From Pseudonocardiales bacterium (GTDB lineage Bacteria > Actinomycetota > Actinomycetes > Mycobacteriales > Jatrophihabitantaceae): a stretch of 41,410 bases of DNA. A model generated the notes under the pieces. The model saw only the letters and a program-made list of their open reading frames with translations. It did no database searches and had not been told where the DNA came from. The translations under genes and the position numbers were made by a program. The stretch lies in contig JAVEEN010000390.1 of the NCBI GenBank assembly GCA_030840445.1, positions 1 to 41,410 of the forward strand, read 5' to 3'. Shown here in pieces: positions 23,883 through 31,666 of this stretch (the stretch's first letter is position 1; every line of letters begins with the position of its first letter).

Positions 23883-25274
23883 TCATGCGGTGCCGAGGCC
23901 GGTGACGGCACCACTGATCGCAGGCGTGAGTTCGCCGTCGGGCCAGCGCAACGCGACACCAGCGCCGGCGACGAGTTCGCCGCACACCGCGCTGGTTGCC
24001 GGACCCGGAGGTGGCAGGGGTGCGCCGGGGTGGTCCGTGGTGAGCATGGCAAAGCCCGGGAAACAGGCAAGCCAGTCAGCTGTGCTGGCTGCAGCGGGTG
24101 TCGGCACCGCGGCGATGTCGAGCACCGCACCGCACCCACTGGCTTCAGCGAGCATGCCGAGCGTTCCGACGGTGCCGGCCATGCTGACGTCCTTCGCGGC
24201 GGCGGGAGCAGTCGCGGCGACGAGGCCGAGCATGGATCGCAGCTGCTCACCGGTCCGGGTCGTGGTGGAGTCCCACTGGCGTCCGGTGTGTCCATGCCGC
24301 CACTCGCCGCCGAGATCGGCCGTGAGCGTGACTGCGTGCCCGGGGTGGCCGCCGCCGGCCGGTATCGGACGCTCGGCTCGTCCCAAGGCCGTCACGCTCA
24401 GCGCGGCGGGGACCCCGAACTGGGTATGTCCACCTACTACCGGCACCTGGTACGCCTCGCTTGCCGCGCGTAGCCCAGCGATGATGCGGGCGGCGAAGGA
24501 TGCGTCACGCGCCGCCACCGCGTCCAGGAGCGCGACCGGCTGGGCGCCCATAGCGCAGAGATCATTGAGGTTCACCAATACCCCGCACCAACCTGCCCAT
24601 TCCGGGTCGCGTTCCACCAGTGACGGCACGATCGCGTCACAGGCAGCGACCAGATCGCTTCCCGGCACCGGGACGCCGTCGTCACCGACGAAGCCCGGGC
24701 CACCGAGGTGCAGGCCGGCCAGCAGCGCGCCGAGTGGCGCCTTCGTCGCCCGGGCCTGGCCGGCAAAGCGCTCAATCGGCCACCGCATCTGAAGGTGCGC
24801 GGTCCCGGCAACCGCGACCGGGCCCAGCCGCTGCCAACCGAGCCGCCGAAACAGCGGTTCGTTGGCGGCCTGGACGGTGGCTTCGAATCTGAGCACACCG
24901 CGCTGCTCGGCGTGGGCACAGGCAGCGCGCACCAACGCCGGCCCGATCCCCCCGTGGCGGCGGGCAGCCCGCGAGACAGCGAGGCGGCTGCCGGTCCACC
25001 AGCCGATATCCCGGCCCGGCGTTACGACCGGCGCCAGCCGGACTCCGCCGAGGATCGTGCCGTCGACCGCCCGGGCGACCAGCACCGCGGTGCGTGGATC
25101 GCCGTCGGTGTCATCGATGTCGCTGCGGGCAAACAGTGCCTGCTCATCGACGAAGACGTCGCGCCGCAGCCGTCGGTACGCCTCGACCGTGGCTGAGTCG
25201 TCGGCAACCTCGATCGTCCAGGCCGGCGCGGCGAGTGTCGCGGCGCCCAGCAGACATGCTCCGAGTGCGTGCAT
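23883..25274 (-). CDS. GNAT acetyltransferase - AIR-synthase-like fusion, MSMEG_0567/Sll0786-Sll0787 type
   Basis: 463 residues in two domains. Residues about 18-170 are a GNAT fold, with the acetyl-CoA loop RRHGGIGPALV (105-115) and FRRLGW near its end. Residues about 180-463 resemble AIR synthase/PurM-like ATP-binding enzymes (GFVGDDGVPVPG, LVNLNDLCAMGAQPVALLDAV, and later KDVSMAGTVGTLGML). In cyanobacteria the two parts are separate genes (sll0786 and sll0787); here they are fused, as in mycobacteria. It overlaps the radical SAM stop by one base and lies 29 bp before the nitrilase gene. The combination suggests ATP-dependent activation and acylation of an intermediate; the reaction is unknown. 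Confidence 0.88.
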   Translation of the reverse strand: MHALGACLLGAATLAAPAWTIEVADDSATVEAYRRLRRDVFVDEQALFARSDIDDTDGDPRTAVLVARAVDGTILGGVRLAPVVTPGRDIGWWTGSRLAVSRAARRHGGIGPALVRAACAHAEQRGVLRFEATVQAANEPLFRRLGWQRLGPVAVAGTAHLQMRWPIERFAGQARATKAPLGALLAGLHLGGPGFVGDDGVPVPGSDLVAACDAIVPSLVERDPEWAGWCGVLVNLNDLCAMGAQPVALLDAVAARDASFAARIIAGLRAASEAYQVPVVGGHTQFGVPAALSVTALGRAERPIPAGGGHPGHAVTLTADLGGEWRHGHTGRQWDSTTTRTGEQLRSMLGLVAATAPAAAKDVSMAGTVGTLGMLAEASGCGAVLDIAAVPTPAAASTADWLACFPGFAMLTTDHPGAPLPPPGPATSAVCGELVAGAGVALRWPDGELTPAISGAVTGLGTA

Positions 25275-26365
25275 CAGGCGCCCACCGCGCTGAGCACCCC
25301 GCACGCGCCGCAGGCGGCGCACCCGGCCTGCTGGTCGGCACCGACCATGTCAGCCGCGTGCAGCAATTCCGCGACCCGGCCAGTGATATCGGCGAGCAGC
25401 TCCGCGTCCGGGCCGATGGCGCCGTCCTGGGCAGCGAGGGTGGCGGCCATCGGACGGAAGGGCACCACGAAGGGATAGATTCCGCGGGCGATCAACCCGG
25501 CCGCTCCCGCCACGAGCTCGTCGGGGTCCTCGCCGAGACCGACCAGCAGGTAGGTGGAGACCCGATTGCGGCCGAAGACTCGCACCGCCTCGTCCCAGGC
25601 CGCCTCGTACTGGCTCAGTGGCACACTGGCCTTGCCGGGCATCCAGCGTCGTCGGACCTCATCGTCCAGGGACTCGACGTGGATGCCGATCGCCACCGCT
25701 CCCGCTTCGCGCAACAGGCTTATCGCGGCGAGGTCGGCGGGCGCCGGTGGCTCGCACTGCACTTGAATCGGCAGGCCTGGGACCGCTTGCAACACGGCAC
25801 GCGCACTGCGGGCGAGCACTCGTGCTCCGCGGTCGGGCCCGGCGGTGGTGCCCGTGGTCATCACCATCTGCCGGATTCCGTCGAGGCGGACCGCGGCTTC
25901 AGCGACCTCGGCAAGTTGGGCCGGCGTCTTGGCTGCGACCGTCGAGCCCGCGTGTAACGACTCCTCGATGGTGCAGAAACGGCACCGGTCGGCCTCGTCG
26001 TAGCGGATACAGGTTTGTACCACGGTGGTGGCGAGCACGTCCGCGCCGTGCAAGCGAGCGATGTGCTCGTAGGGCACCCCGTCGGCGGTGCTGAGGTCGT
26101 AGAAACGGGGCCGCGCCACCGTACGCACGGGCAGCCCGACCGGTTCGTCACCGAGCCACAGCTGCCCGTCCCGCAGGCTGTACGGGCTCGCCGGGTTGAT
26201 CGGCAGGGTCGCATTGCCGCCGGCGATCACCAGATGCCCGTCGTCGCTCGGCCCGGCGCCGCCGCGCCGGTACACCGGGGCGGCGACCCGGACGCCCGTG
26301 ACGGCCAACTTGCTCCGCAGTCCGATGGCGTCACCCAGCGGTACGCGACGATTCGTGACCGACAT
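25274..26365 (-). CDS. radical SAM protein, MSMEG_0568 family
   Basis: 363 residues. The cluster motif is C119-x8-C128-x2-C131 (QTCIRYDEADRCRFC), not the canonical CxxxCxxC, which is typical for this Nit1C-associated family. A TIM-barrel follows, with TGTTAGPDRG, GIHVESLDDEVRRRW and YLLVGLGEDPDEL segments resembling the biotin-synthase-like group. The C-terminus adds a CxxCxxC (349, 352 and 355) that may hold an auxiliary iron-sulfur cluster. The ATG at 26365 has a GAGGAA site. It presumably performs a radical transformation of an unknown small molecule using S-adenosylmethionine under low oxygen. Confidence 0.9.
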   Translation of the reverse strand: MSVTNRRVPLGDAIGLRSKLAVTGVRVAAPVYRRGGAGPSDDGHLVIAGGNATLPINPASPYSLRDGQLWLGDEPVGLPVRTVARPRFYDLSTADGVPYEHIARLHGADVLATTVVQTCIRYDEADRCRFCTIEESLHAGSTVAAKTPAQLAEVAEAAVRLDGIRQMVMTTGTTAGPDRGARVLARSARAVLQAVPGLPIQVQCEPPAPADLAAISLLREAGAVAIGIHVESLDDEVRRRWMPGKASVPLSQYEAAWDEAVRVFGRNRVSTYLLVGLGEDPDELVAGAAGLIARGIYPFVVPFRPMAATLAAQDGAIGPDAELLADITGRVAELLHAADMVGADQQAGCAACGACGVLSAVGA

Positions 26366-26378
26366 GAGGTTTCCTCGC

Positions 26379-26915
26379 TCAGACCATGTAGGTGGAGTTG
26401 ATGATTGCGCCCTTGCGGGCGTAGTGGATCACCGCATCCTGCACGTCGAGCGGGTGCGCGGGGATGACGCCGGCAATGAGGTCTTCTTCCCGTGCGCCAT
26501 GTAGCGCCAGGCCGAACCGGCAGCAGTAGACCGTCCCGCCCTCGCCGATGAACGCCTCGAGAGCGGCGTTGATGTTCGTCTCTCCGGGGAACGCGGCGTC
26601 ACCGGTGGTGGGGAAACCCCGGTTGGCGATGCAGTTGATCGAGCCGGGTCCGTAGAAGTAGATGGCCGACTCGAAGCCCTTGCGCAACGCTCTGGTCGCC
26701 TGCAACACCGCCACGAAGGACACAGATGATTCGTGAGCGATGCCGTGCACGAGGGTGAAATAGGACTCGCCGTTCTCCGCCTGGTAGTCCGGGAAGATCT
26801 TGGTGCTTCCGTAGATGTTGCTCCCCTTCGGCAGCGAGGGGTGCGGGATCTCGGACAGGCTCTTGGCGATATTGGCCGCGAGCAGGTCCTCGGGTACAGC
26901 TTCGACTGCGGTCAT
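26379..26915 (-). CDS. MSMEG_0572/Sll0783 family protein (nitrogen-starvation associated)
   Basis: 178 residues of a single compact alpha/beta domain (YFTLVHGIAHESSVSFVAVLQATRALRKGFESAIYFYGPGS). A vicinal YCCRFGLALHG motif and HPLDVQDAVIHYARKGA lie at the end. This matches the Sll0783/MSMEG_0572 family, the marker gene of Nit1C clusters. Its cyanobacterial homologue is named for induction under nitrogen starvation. The fold resembles DsrE-like proteins, with the Cys pair as a possible sulfur- or thiol-chemistry site, but the biochemical role is unknown. AAGGAG lies 8 bp before the ATG. It is the second gene of the leftward operon. Confidence 0.88.
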   Translation of the reverse strand: MTAVEAVPEDLLAANIAKSLSEIPHPSLPKGSNIYGSTKIFPDYQAENGESYFTLVHGIAHESSVSFVAVLQATRALRKGFESAIYFYGPGSINCIANRGFPTTGDAAFPGETNINAALEAFIGEGGTVYCCRFGLALHGAREEDLIAGVIPAHPLDVQDAVIHYARKGAIINSTYMV

Positions 26916-26951
26916 TGTGGATTCTCCTTAGTGCGGTTGGTGGACGAACGG

Positions 26952-27776
26952 TCAGTTGTAGAGAAGCGTGAAGTTTTCCTCGAACACGTGGCGGGCGAGT
27001 TCGCCGTCACCGGCAGCGTCCTGCAGGCGGGCGAACTCACCTGCCCGGTCACCCCAGGGCTCGTCGCTGGCGAACAGCACCCGGTCGTGGCCGATGCCGC
27101 GCCGCTCGATCTCGGCCGCAAGCCAGCGTGGAGCGAAGCCGATTGCCCAGCTGGTGTCGGTGTAAACGCGCTTACCCGCCGCGATCCAGTCGAAGAAACG
27201 GCCGCCGATGAGTTTGATGTGGCCGCTCATGCCACCGCCGAGGTGGACGAGGTGGATCTTGGTGTCGTCCCCGTAACGCTCGACGAGCTGGCCGATTTGG
27301 TCGATGTCGCTCGCGCCGCCGGGTGAGGTGTGCACGTGCACGATCAGGTCGTGCTTCCTGGCCGTGGCAAAAATGGCATCCAGTTGCGGGGCGCAGGTCT
27401 CGTCGCCGACGGCGCCGCCGAGCAGGAAGGTGGTTTTGAGCGCCCGGACGCCCGGTTCGCCGGCCAGCGTCAGCGCGGCGGCGGTGAGCGCGGCGTCCTG
27501 AGCCCGGGGTGAAACGAAGATGCCGGCCCGGATTCGCTCGTCCTTGGTCGCCGCTTCGAGTACCAGTTCGTTGAGCGCAAAGCTGGCCGAGACCTGAGGG
27601 ACGCCGTAGTTGGGGATTACCAGCGCGCGCTCGGTGCCCTCCCGATCGAGATCAGCGATCAGCTCGGCGACGCTCTCCCGGGCGCTGATGTCGGGGTGCA
27701 CGGGTGGGCCGCCGTAGAACGGGTACGACGGCAGCACACCGAGGTGCCGGTGCGCATCACAGGTCGCGCCCTTCAC
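26952..27776 (-). CDS. amidohydrolase family 2 (TIM-barrel metal hydrolase/decarboxylase)
   Basis: 274 residues. Metal ligands expected for amidohydrolase_2 are visible: DAHRHLG at the N-terminus (H-x-H), VHVHTSPGG and HLVHLGGGMSGH in the barrel, and the late Asp in FASDEPWGD. These enzymes hydrolyse C-N or C-O bonds or decarboxylate aromatic acids with zinc or manganese. The GTG at 27776 has AGCGGAGG 5-6 bp upstream; the frame runs further up without a good start. It is the promoter-proximal gene of the Nit1C-type operon (36 bp before the Sll0783-like gene), so it is probably part of the same pathway, although it is not one of the core Nit1C families. Confidence 0.88.
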   Translation of the reverse strand: MKGATCDAHRHLGVLPSYPFYGGPPVHPDISARESVAELIADLDREGTERALVIPNYGVPQVSASFALNELVLEAATKDERIRAGIFVSPRAQDAALTAAALTLAGEPGVRALKTTFLLGGAVGDETCAPQLDAIFATARKHDLIVHVHTSPGGASDIDQIGQLVERYGDDTKIHLVHLGGGMSGHIKLIGGRFFDWIAAGKRVYTDTSWAIGFAPRWLAAEIERRGIGHDRVLFASDEPWGDRAGEFARLQDAAGDGELARHVFEENFTLLYN

Positions 27777-28253
27777 CGGGTCCTCCGCTCGCAGCCAACG
27801 GTTGTCATGGCATCGAGTAAGCCGGGCGCAAGTGTCGTCGCGGTTACGACCGGAACAAGCCGGCGTTTCTGGTGGCTCGTGGTACGCACGGGTCAATTGC
27901 GGCCTTTGACGGTTCAGTCCTCGAAGAAAGGCCTGTAGTCAAAGGGGTTCCAGCTTAGGCGCCGTGCGGCATGGGCAGTTTCGGCGAGGGAAACGCCCAC
28001 CGCGGTTAACGGCTACGAAACCATCGCAGGACGGCCGCGAGTGCTGCGGAGGTGGCTTCCGCTCCGCACCTCGCGCCGCCGTCGGTGCGGCCCGTCCGGC
28101 CCAGCGCCGGGTTCGACCGCCGAAGGATTTAACGTCGCGGAAATCGGGAACTCTTGACGACCACCTCCGGATGCTGTTTTCATTGAGAGGTAATCATTTT
28201 CGCTGAATGAAAATTGGGTGAAGGTCGCCGAGCAACTTGGGTGCCTCGAGGAG
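27777..28253. promoter_or_regulatory. divergent intergenic region with possible GlnR-like sites and hairpins
   Basis: 477 bp separate the leftward nitrilase-cluster operon from the rightward transporter operon; no gene is supported in it. Two elements match the actinobacterial GlnR pattern GTnAC-n6-GaAAC at 8 of 9 fixed bases. One is on the minus strand (GTAAC-n6-GACAC, 27832-27847), 56 bp before the amidohydrolase start; the other is on the plus strand (TTAAC-n6-GAAAC, 28006-28021). Neither has the full tandem form. Inverted repeats TGCGGAG/CTCCGCA (28045-28068) and CCGGC/GCCGG (28096-28110) could fold in RNA. ATTTTC/GAAAAT (28196-28214) lies near the rightward gene. A lone -35-like TTGACG is at 28154; no firm -10 was found. 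Confidence 0.4.
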
Positions 28254-29819
28254 ATGGGAGTTGCTTTGATCAGGACGAAGGTAACTGCCGCGATCGCAGC
28301 GGCAGCAACGGTGTGTGGTTTAGCCGCGTGCGGTGGCTCGACGCCGCAGCCGACGGCCAAGGCGACGGGGACGGGCACAGCCAAGGTCGGTGGCGTAATG
28401 ACCATCGGCAGCGCGACCGGCATCGACCTGCTGAACCCGGTGCTGCAGACCACCGCGTGGGACCAGGTGCTGTTCAGCCTCCTGTGGAACGGTTTGGTGA
28501 CGACCGGCAAGGACGGCAAACTGCAGCCGGACCTCGCATCGTCGTGGTCGGCATCCGCCGATCAGAAGAGCTGGACATTTCAGCTTCGGCCAGGCGTGAA
28601 GTTCTCGAACGGCAAGGCGCTCACCCCGGCCGACGTGGTCTCGACCCTGGCCTACTACCAGAACCCGAACACCGCCACCGAGCAGAAGAACAACGTGGCC
28701 CAGATCGCCGCCGTCAAGCCCAGCGGCAGCAACGCGGTGGTCTTCACGCTCAAGGCTCCCAACGCGGTGTTCCCGAGTTCGATCAGCCGGCTGAAGATCG
28801 TCGACATGGCGGCGCTCTCGGGCATGGAGAAGAATCCCGCTGTTACCGGGCCGTTCAAAGTCAAGGAGTTCGTCGCCGACGATCACCTGACGCTGGTGCG
28901 CAACCCGAGCTACTTCGGTTCGCCGGCGAAGCTGGACAGCATCAAGATCGTGAAGTCACCTGACTCGTCCGCTGCCTTGACCGCCCTGCAGTCCGGTGAC
29001 CTTGACGCCCTGTGGTCGGTTCCGCTGTCCCAGGTCGCGGCCATCCAGGCCAACCCCAAGCTCGCTGCGGTGAAGCCGTCGGTCATCGGGCAGTACGTGA
29101 GCTGGGAGGTTGACACCACCCAGGCGCCGTTCAACAACGTCAAGGCACGCCAGGCGCTGGCCTACGCGATCGATCAGAAGTCGATCCTGTCTGCGGCTTA
29201 CTCCGGGCAGGGAAGCGTCTCGACAACCAACGATCCGTTGGCCAACAACAATCCGAACTACGGCGGCAACCTCACTGACTACACGTACAACCTGGACAAG
29301 GCCAAGGCGCTCTTCGCGCAGGCCGGTGTCAACGCCGGTAGCACGCTTACCTGGTGGGGAGTCGCCAACCAGTACCCGGAGTGGAACATCAGCGCCCAGA
29401 TCCTTCAGGCCAGCCTGAAGAAGATCGGCATCAACCTCAAGATCCAGAACACCGACATCTCATCGTGGCCGTCCAGGTTCTACCCCGCTGGAAAGTCCTT
29501 TCCAGGGCTGATCATCCCGAACTTCCAGTCCTATACCTCCGATGCCTCCGATGAATTCCAATTCATGCTGCACGGGCGCTGCGAGTGCAACTGGAACAAC
29601 GACCAGTTCGACGCGCTGTACAAGAGCGCCCTGGCCACAGCGGATCCCGCCGGGCAGAAGGCCTTGTGGCAGAAGGCTCAGGAGCTGATCAACCAGCAGG
29701 CACCGATCTTCGTGCCCGTCCAGTTCGCCACGGTTACAGCGACCAAGAGTTCGGTGGTGGGCCTGTGGGTGGACAGCGCTGGCAACCCGCATCTGGAGGA
29801 TGCCGGCTTCACCGGGTAA
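28254..29819 (+). CDS. ABC transporter solute-binding lipoprotein, peptide/nickel (SBP_bac_5) family (second system)
   Basis: 521 residues. Signal peptide with basic N-region (LIRTK), hydrophobic core and lipobox LAAC at about residue 26, then a Thr/Gly-rich linker. The mature domain shows the SBP_bac_5 landmarks SWTFQLRPGVKFSNGKALTPADVV, KARQALAYAIDQKSIL and LDKAKALFAQAGV. A CECNW segment near residue 443 may form or break a disulfide. The start is uncertain: ATG 28254 directly abuts its GAGGAG, so TTG 28266, 5 bp after GGGAG, may be used; both give the same mature protein. It is the first gene of an operon ending in sugar-acid enzymes, so the ligand may be a glycan or glycoconjugate rather than a peptide. 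Confidence 0.9.
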   Translation: MGVALIRTKVTAAIAAAATVCGLAACGGSTPQPTAKATGTGTAKVGGVMTIGSATGIDLLNPVLQTTAWDQVLFSLLWNGLVTTGKDGKLQPDLASSWSASADQKSWTFQLRPGVKFSNGKALTPADVVSTLAYYQNPNTATEQKNNVAQIAAVKPSGSNAVVFTLKAPNAVFPSSISRLKIVDMAALSGMEKNPAVTGPFKVKEFVADDHLTLVRNPSYFGSPAKLDSIKIVKSPDSSAALTALQSGDLDALWSVPLSQVAAIQANPKLAAVKPSVIGQYVSWEVDTTQAPFNNVKARQALAYAIDQKSILSAAYSGQGSVSTTNDPLANNNPNYGGNLTDYTYNLDKAKALFAQAGVNAGSTLTWWGVANQYPEWNISAQILQASLKKIGINLKIQNTDISSWPSRFYPAGKSFPGLIIPNFQSYTSDASDEFQFMLHGRCECNWNNDQFDALYKSALATADPAGQKALWQKAQELINQQAPIFVPVQFATVTATKSSVVGLWVDSAGNPHLEDAGFTG

Positions 29820-29859
29820 GACCAGCCATGATGAGGTTTCGAGTCAAGCGAGGTGGGAA

Positions 29860-30813
29860 ATGCAGTTCGTAATCAAGCGAGTCGTGATCAGCGCGATTCT
29901 GCTCGTCGCCACCTCGGTGCTGATCTTCGCCATCCTGCGTGCTCTGCCGGGCGACCCTGTGGCCGCCCGGCTGGGCACCGCCCAGGGGGTGAATCAGGCG
30001 ATGATCGATCGTTTGCGCAGCAGCGCCGGGCTCGATCGTCCCTTGGTGAGCCAGTATTTCTCCTGGGTCGCCGGCATGACACACGGCAACCTGGGACGGT
30101 CCTACTTCACCGACCGGCAGGTCAGCTCCATGATCCTGTCGGCCCTGGGCCCCACCTTGGAGTTGACCGTCCTGGGCGTGGCGCTGTCGGTCCTGGTCGC
30201 GGTGCCCGCGGCCATGGCCGCCGCCCGCCGGCCTCGCGGCTGGCTGGACCGCTCCATCACCGCGATCGCCTCGGCGGGCATGGCGTTTCCGCCGTTCGTG
30301 GCAGGGATCCTGCTCATCATCGTCTTCAGTATCACGGTGCACTGGTTCCCGGCCCGCGGCTTCATCCCGCTCACGCAGGATCCTGTGCAGAACCTCCGCT
30401 CGATGATCCTGCCGTCAATATCCCTGGCCGCGGGAGCAGCGCCGCTCATCCTGCGATACCTGAGGAGCGAGCTCGTCACCGCCCTCAACTCCGACTACGT
30501 CCGCACCGCGGCGGGCAAGGGCGCGCCGGAGCGGCGCGTGATGCTTCGGCACGCACTGCCCAACGCCGCGCTGCCCAGCCTCACCATGATCGGGCTGATC
30601 ACCGGATACACCCTCGGCGGCAGCGTGGTCGTCGAATATGTCTTCGGGTTCTCCGGACTGGGCGCGTTGTCGGTGCAGGCCGCCTTCCGCCGAGACTATG
30701 CGGTACTGCAGTCGGTGGTGCTGCTGATAAGCGCACTGTTCATCCTGGTTTCGCTCACCGTCGATCTGCTCGGCTGGTGGCTGGACCCGCGAACAAGGGG
30801 GCATCGTGGCTGA
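29860..30813 (+). CDS. peptide-type ABC transporter permease (DppB-like, second system)
   Basis: 317 residues, B-type permease. First helix VVISAILLVATSVLIFAILRALPGDP, then AGLDRPLVSQYFSWVAGMTHGNLGRSYF, as in DppB/OppB. EAA loop DYVRTAAGKGAPERRVMLRHALPN, and the late GGSVVVEYVFGFSGLG block. The ATG at 29860 is chosen for the GAGGTGGG site; codons back to 29800 overlap the binding protein gene. It overlaps the next permease by 8 bp. Order here is binding protein-B-C-D-F, the common Dpp order, unlike the first transporter in this window. Confidence 0.93.
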   Translation: MQFVIKRVVISAILLVATSVLIFAILRALPGDPVAARLGTAQGVNQAMIDRLRSSAGLDRPLVSQYFSWVAGMTHGNLGRSYFTDRQVSSMILSALGPTLELTVLGVALSVLVAVPAAMAAARRPRGWLDRSITAIASAGMAFPPFVAGILLIIVFSITVHWFPARGFIPLTQDPVQNLRSMILPSISLAAGAAPLILRYLRSELVTALNSDYVRTAAGKGAPERRVMLRHALPNAALPSLTMIGLITGYTLGGSVVVEYVFGFSGLGALSVQAAFRRDYAVLQSVVLLISALFILVSLTVDLLGWWLDPRTRGHRG

Positions 30814-31666
30814 GTCAGGAACGATCTCCGTGCCGACCGCGGCTCGGCGGCGCCGGGTGACCTTGCGGATACCGCCGATCAGCGTGCTGTTGCTGCTGAT
30901 CATCGTGTTGATGTGTGTCTTCGCGCCACTGGTCACGCCCTTCGGGCCGAACGATGTCGACCCGGCGCATCCGTTCGCGGCAGCGAGCGGGCAGCACTGG
31001 CTGGGTACCGATGAACTGGGACGCGACCTGCTGACCCGGCTCCTATACGGAGGGCGGCTCTCGCTCACGGTCTGCGCTGGCAGCGTCGTGATCGCGTTCC
31101 TCATCGGGACGATCTGGGGAGTATCCGCGGCGGAGCGGCGCGGGTTCGTCGAGGAAATCCTGATGCGTACTGCCGATGTGACGATGGCTATCCCACAGAT
31201 CCTGTTCGCCCTGGTGTGCGTGGCAGCCTTTGGCGCCTCGCTGCTCTCTCTGACGGTCATCACCGGGCTGCTGCTTGCCCCCACCTCGGCACGGATGGCT
31301 CGAAGTGTCACGATCCAGGAGACGTCGTTGGACTACTACTCCGCAGGTATCGCCTACGGTGCAGGCAAGATCCGGCTGCTGACCCGTGAGGTCTTCCCCA
31401 ATATCCTGCCGGCATTGGCCAGCCAGGCGGTGATCAATGCCGCCAGCGCGATGATCCTAGAGGCCAGCCTGAGTTTTGTCGGCCTCGGCGTGCAGCCTCC
31501 GCAGATGTCCTGGGGCGTACTGCTGCAACAGGGTTACGGCTTCCTCTACAACGATCCGACCTATGCTGTCGCTCCGGCCGTGCTGATACTCGTCACGGTC
31601 TTCTGTCTGAATCTCGCAGCGAACCGGCTAGGCAGCACTCGACACCGGAAGGTCGTGCGCCCGTGA
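30806..31666 (+). CDS. peptide-type ABC transporter permease (DppC-like, second system)
   Basis: 286 residues. The hallmark GTDELGRDLLTRLLYGGRLSL follows the first TM helix (ISVLLLLIIVLMCVFAPLV). The EAA-type loop is DYYSAGIAYGAGKIRLLTREVFPN, and the C-type end EASLSFVGLGVQPPQMSWGVLL is intact. Start GTG 30806, 8-bp overlap with the B permease; its stop overlaps the ATPase start (GTGA). It pairs with the B permease to form the channel. Confidence 0.93.
   Translation: MAESGTISVPTAARRRRVTLRIPPISVLLLLIIVLMCVFAPLVTPFGPNDVDPAHPFAAASGQHWLGTDELGRDLLTRLLYGGRLSLTVCAGSVVIAFLIGTIWGVSAAERRGFVEEILMRTADVTMAIPQILFALVCVAAFGASLLSLTVITGLLLAPTSARMARSVTIQETSLDYYSAGIAYGAGKIRLLTREVFPNILPALASQAVINAASAMILEASLSFVGLGVQPPQMSWGVLLQQGYGFLYNDPTYAVAPAVLILVTVFCLNLAANRLGSTRHRKVVRP

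Noticed and set aside
23021-24295. 425-codon upstream extension of the flavin oxidoreductase
   Set aside because: It runs over the nitrilase and AIR-synthase genes in another frame and has low-complexity Arg/Pro/Ser sequence; the FAD motif begins right after the ATG at 23020.
28045-28110. Hairpins as a rho-independent terminator between the divergent operons
   Set aside because: Both operons point away from this region and no T-run follows either stem.
30415-31311. 298-codon open frame opposite the second DppC-like permease
   Set aside because: Shadow of a supported membrane protein gene; Ser/Arg-rich with no domain.
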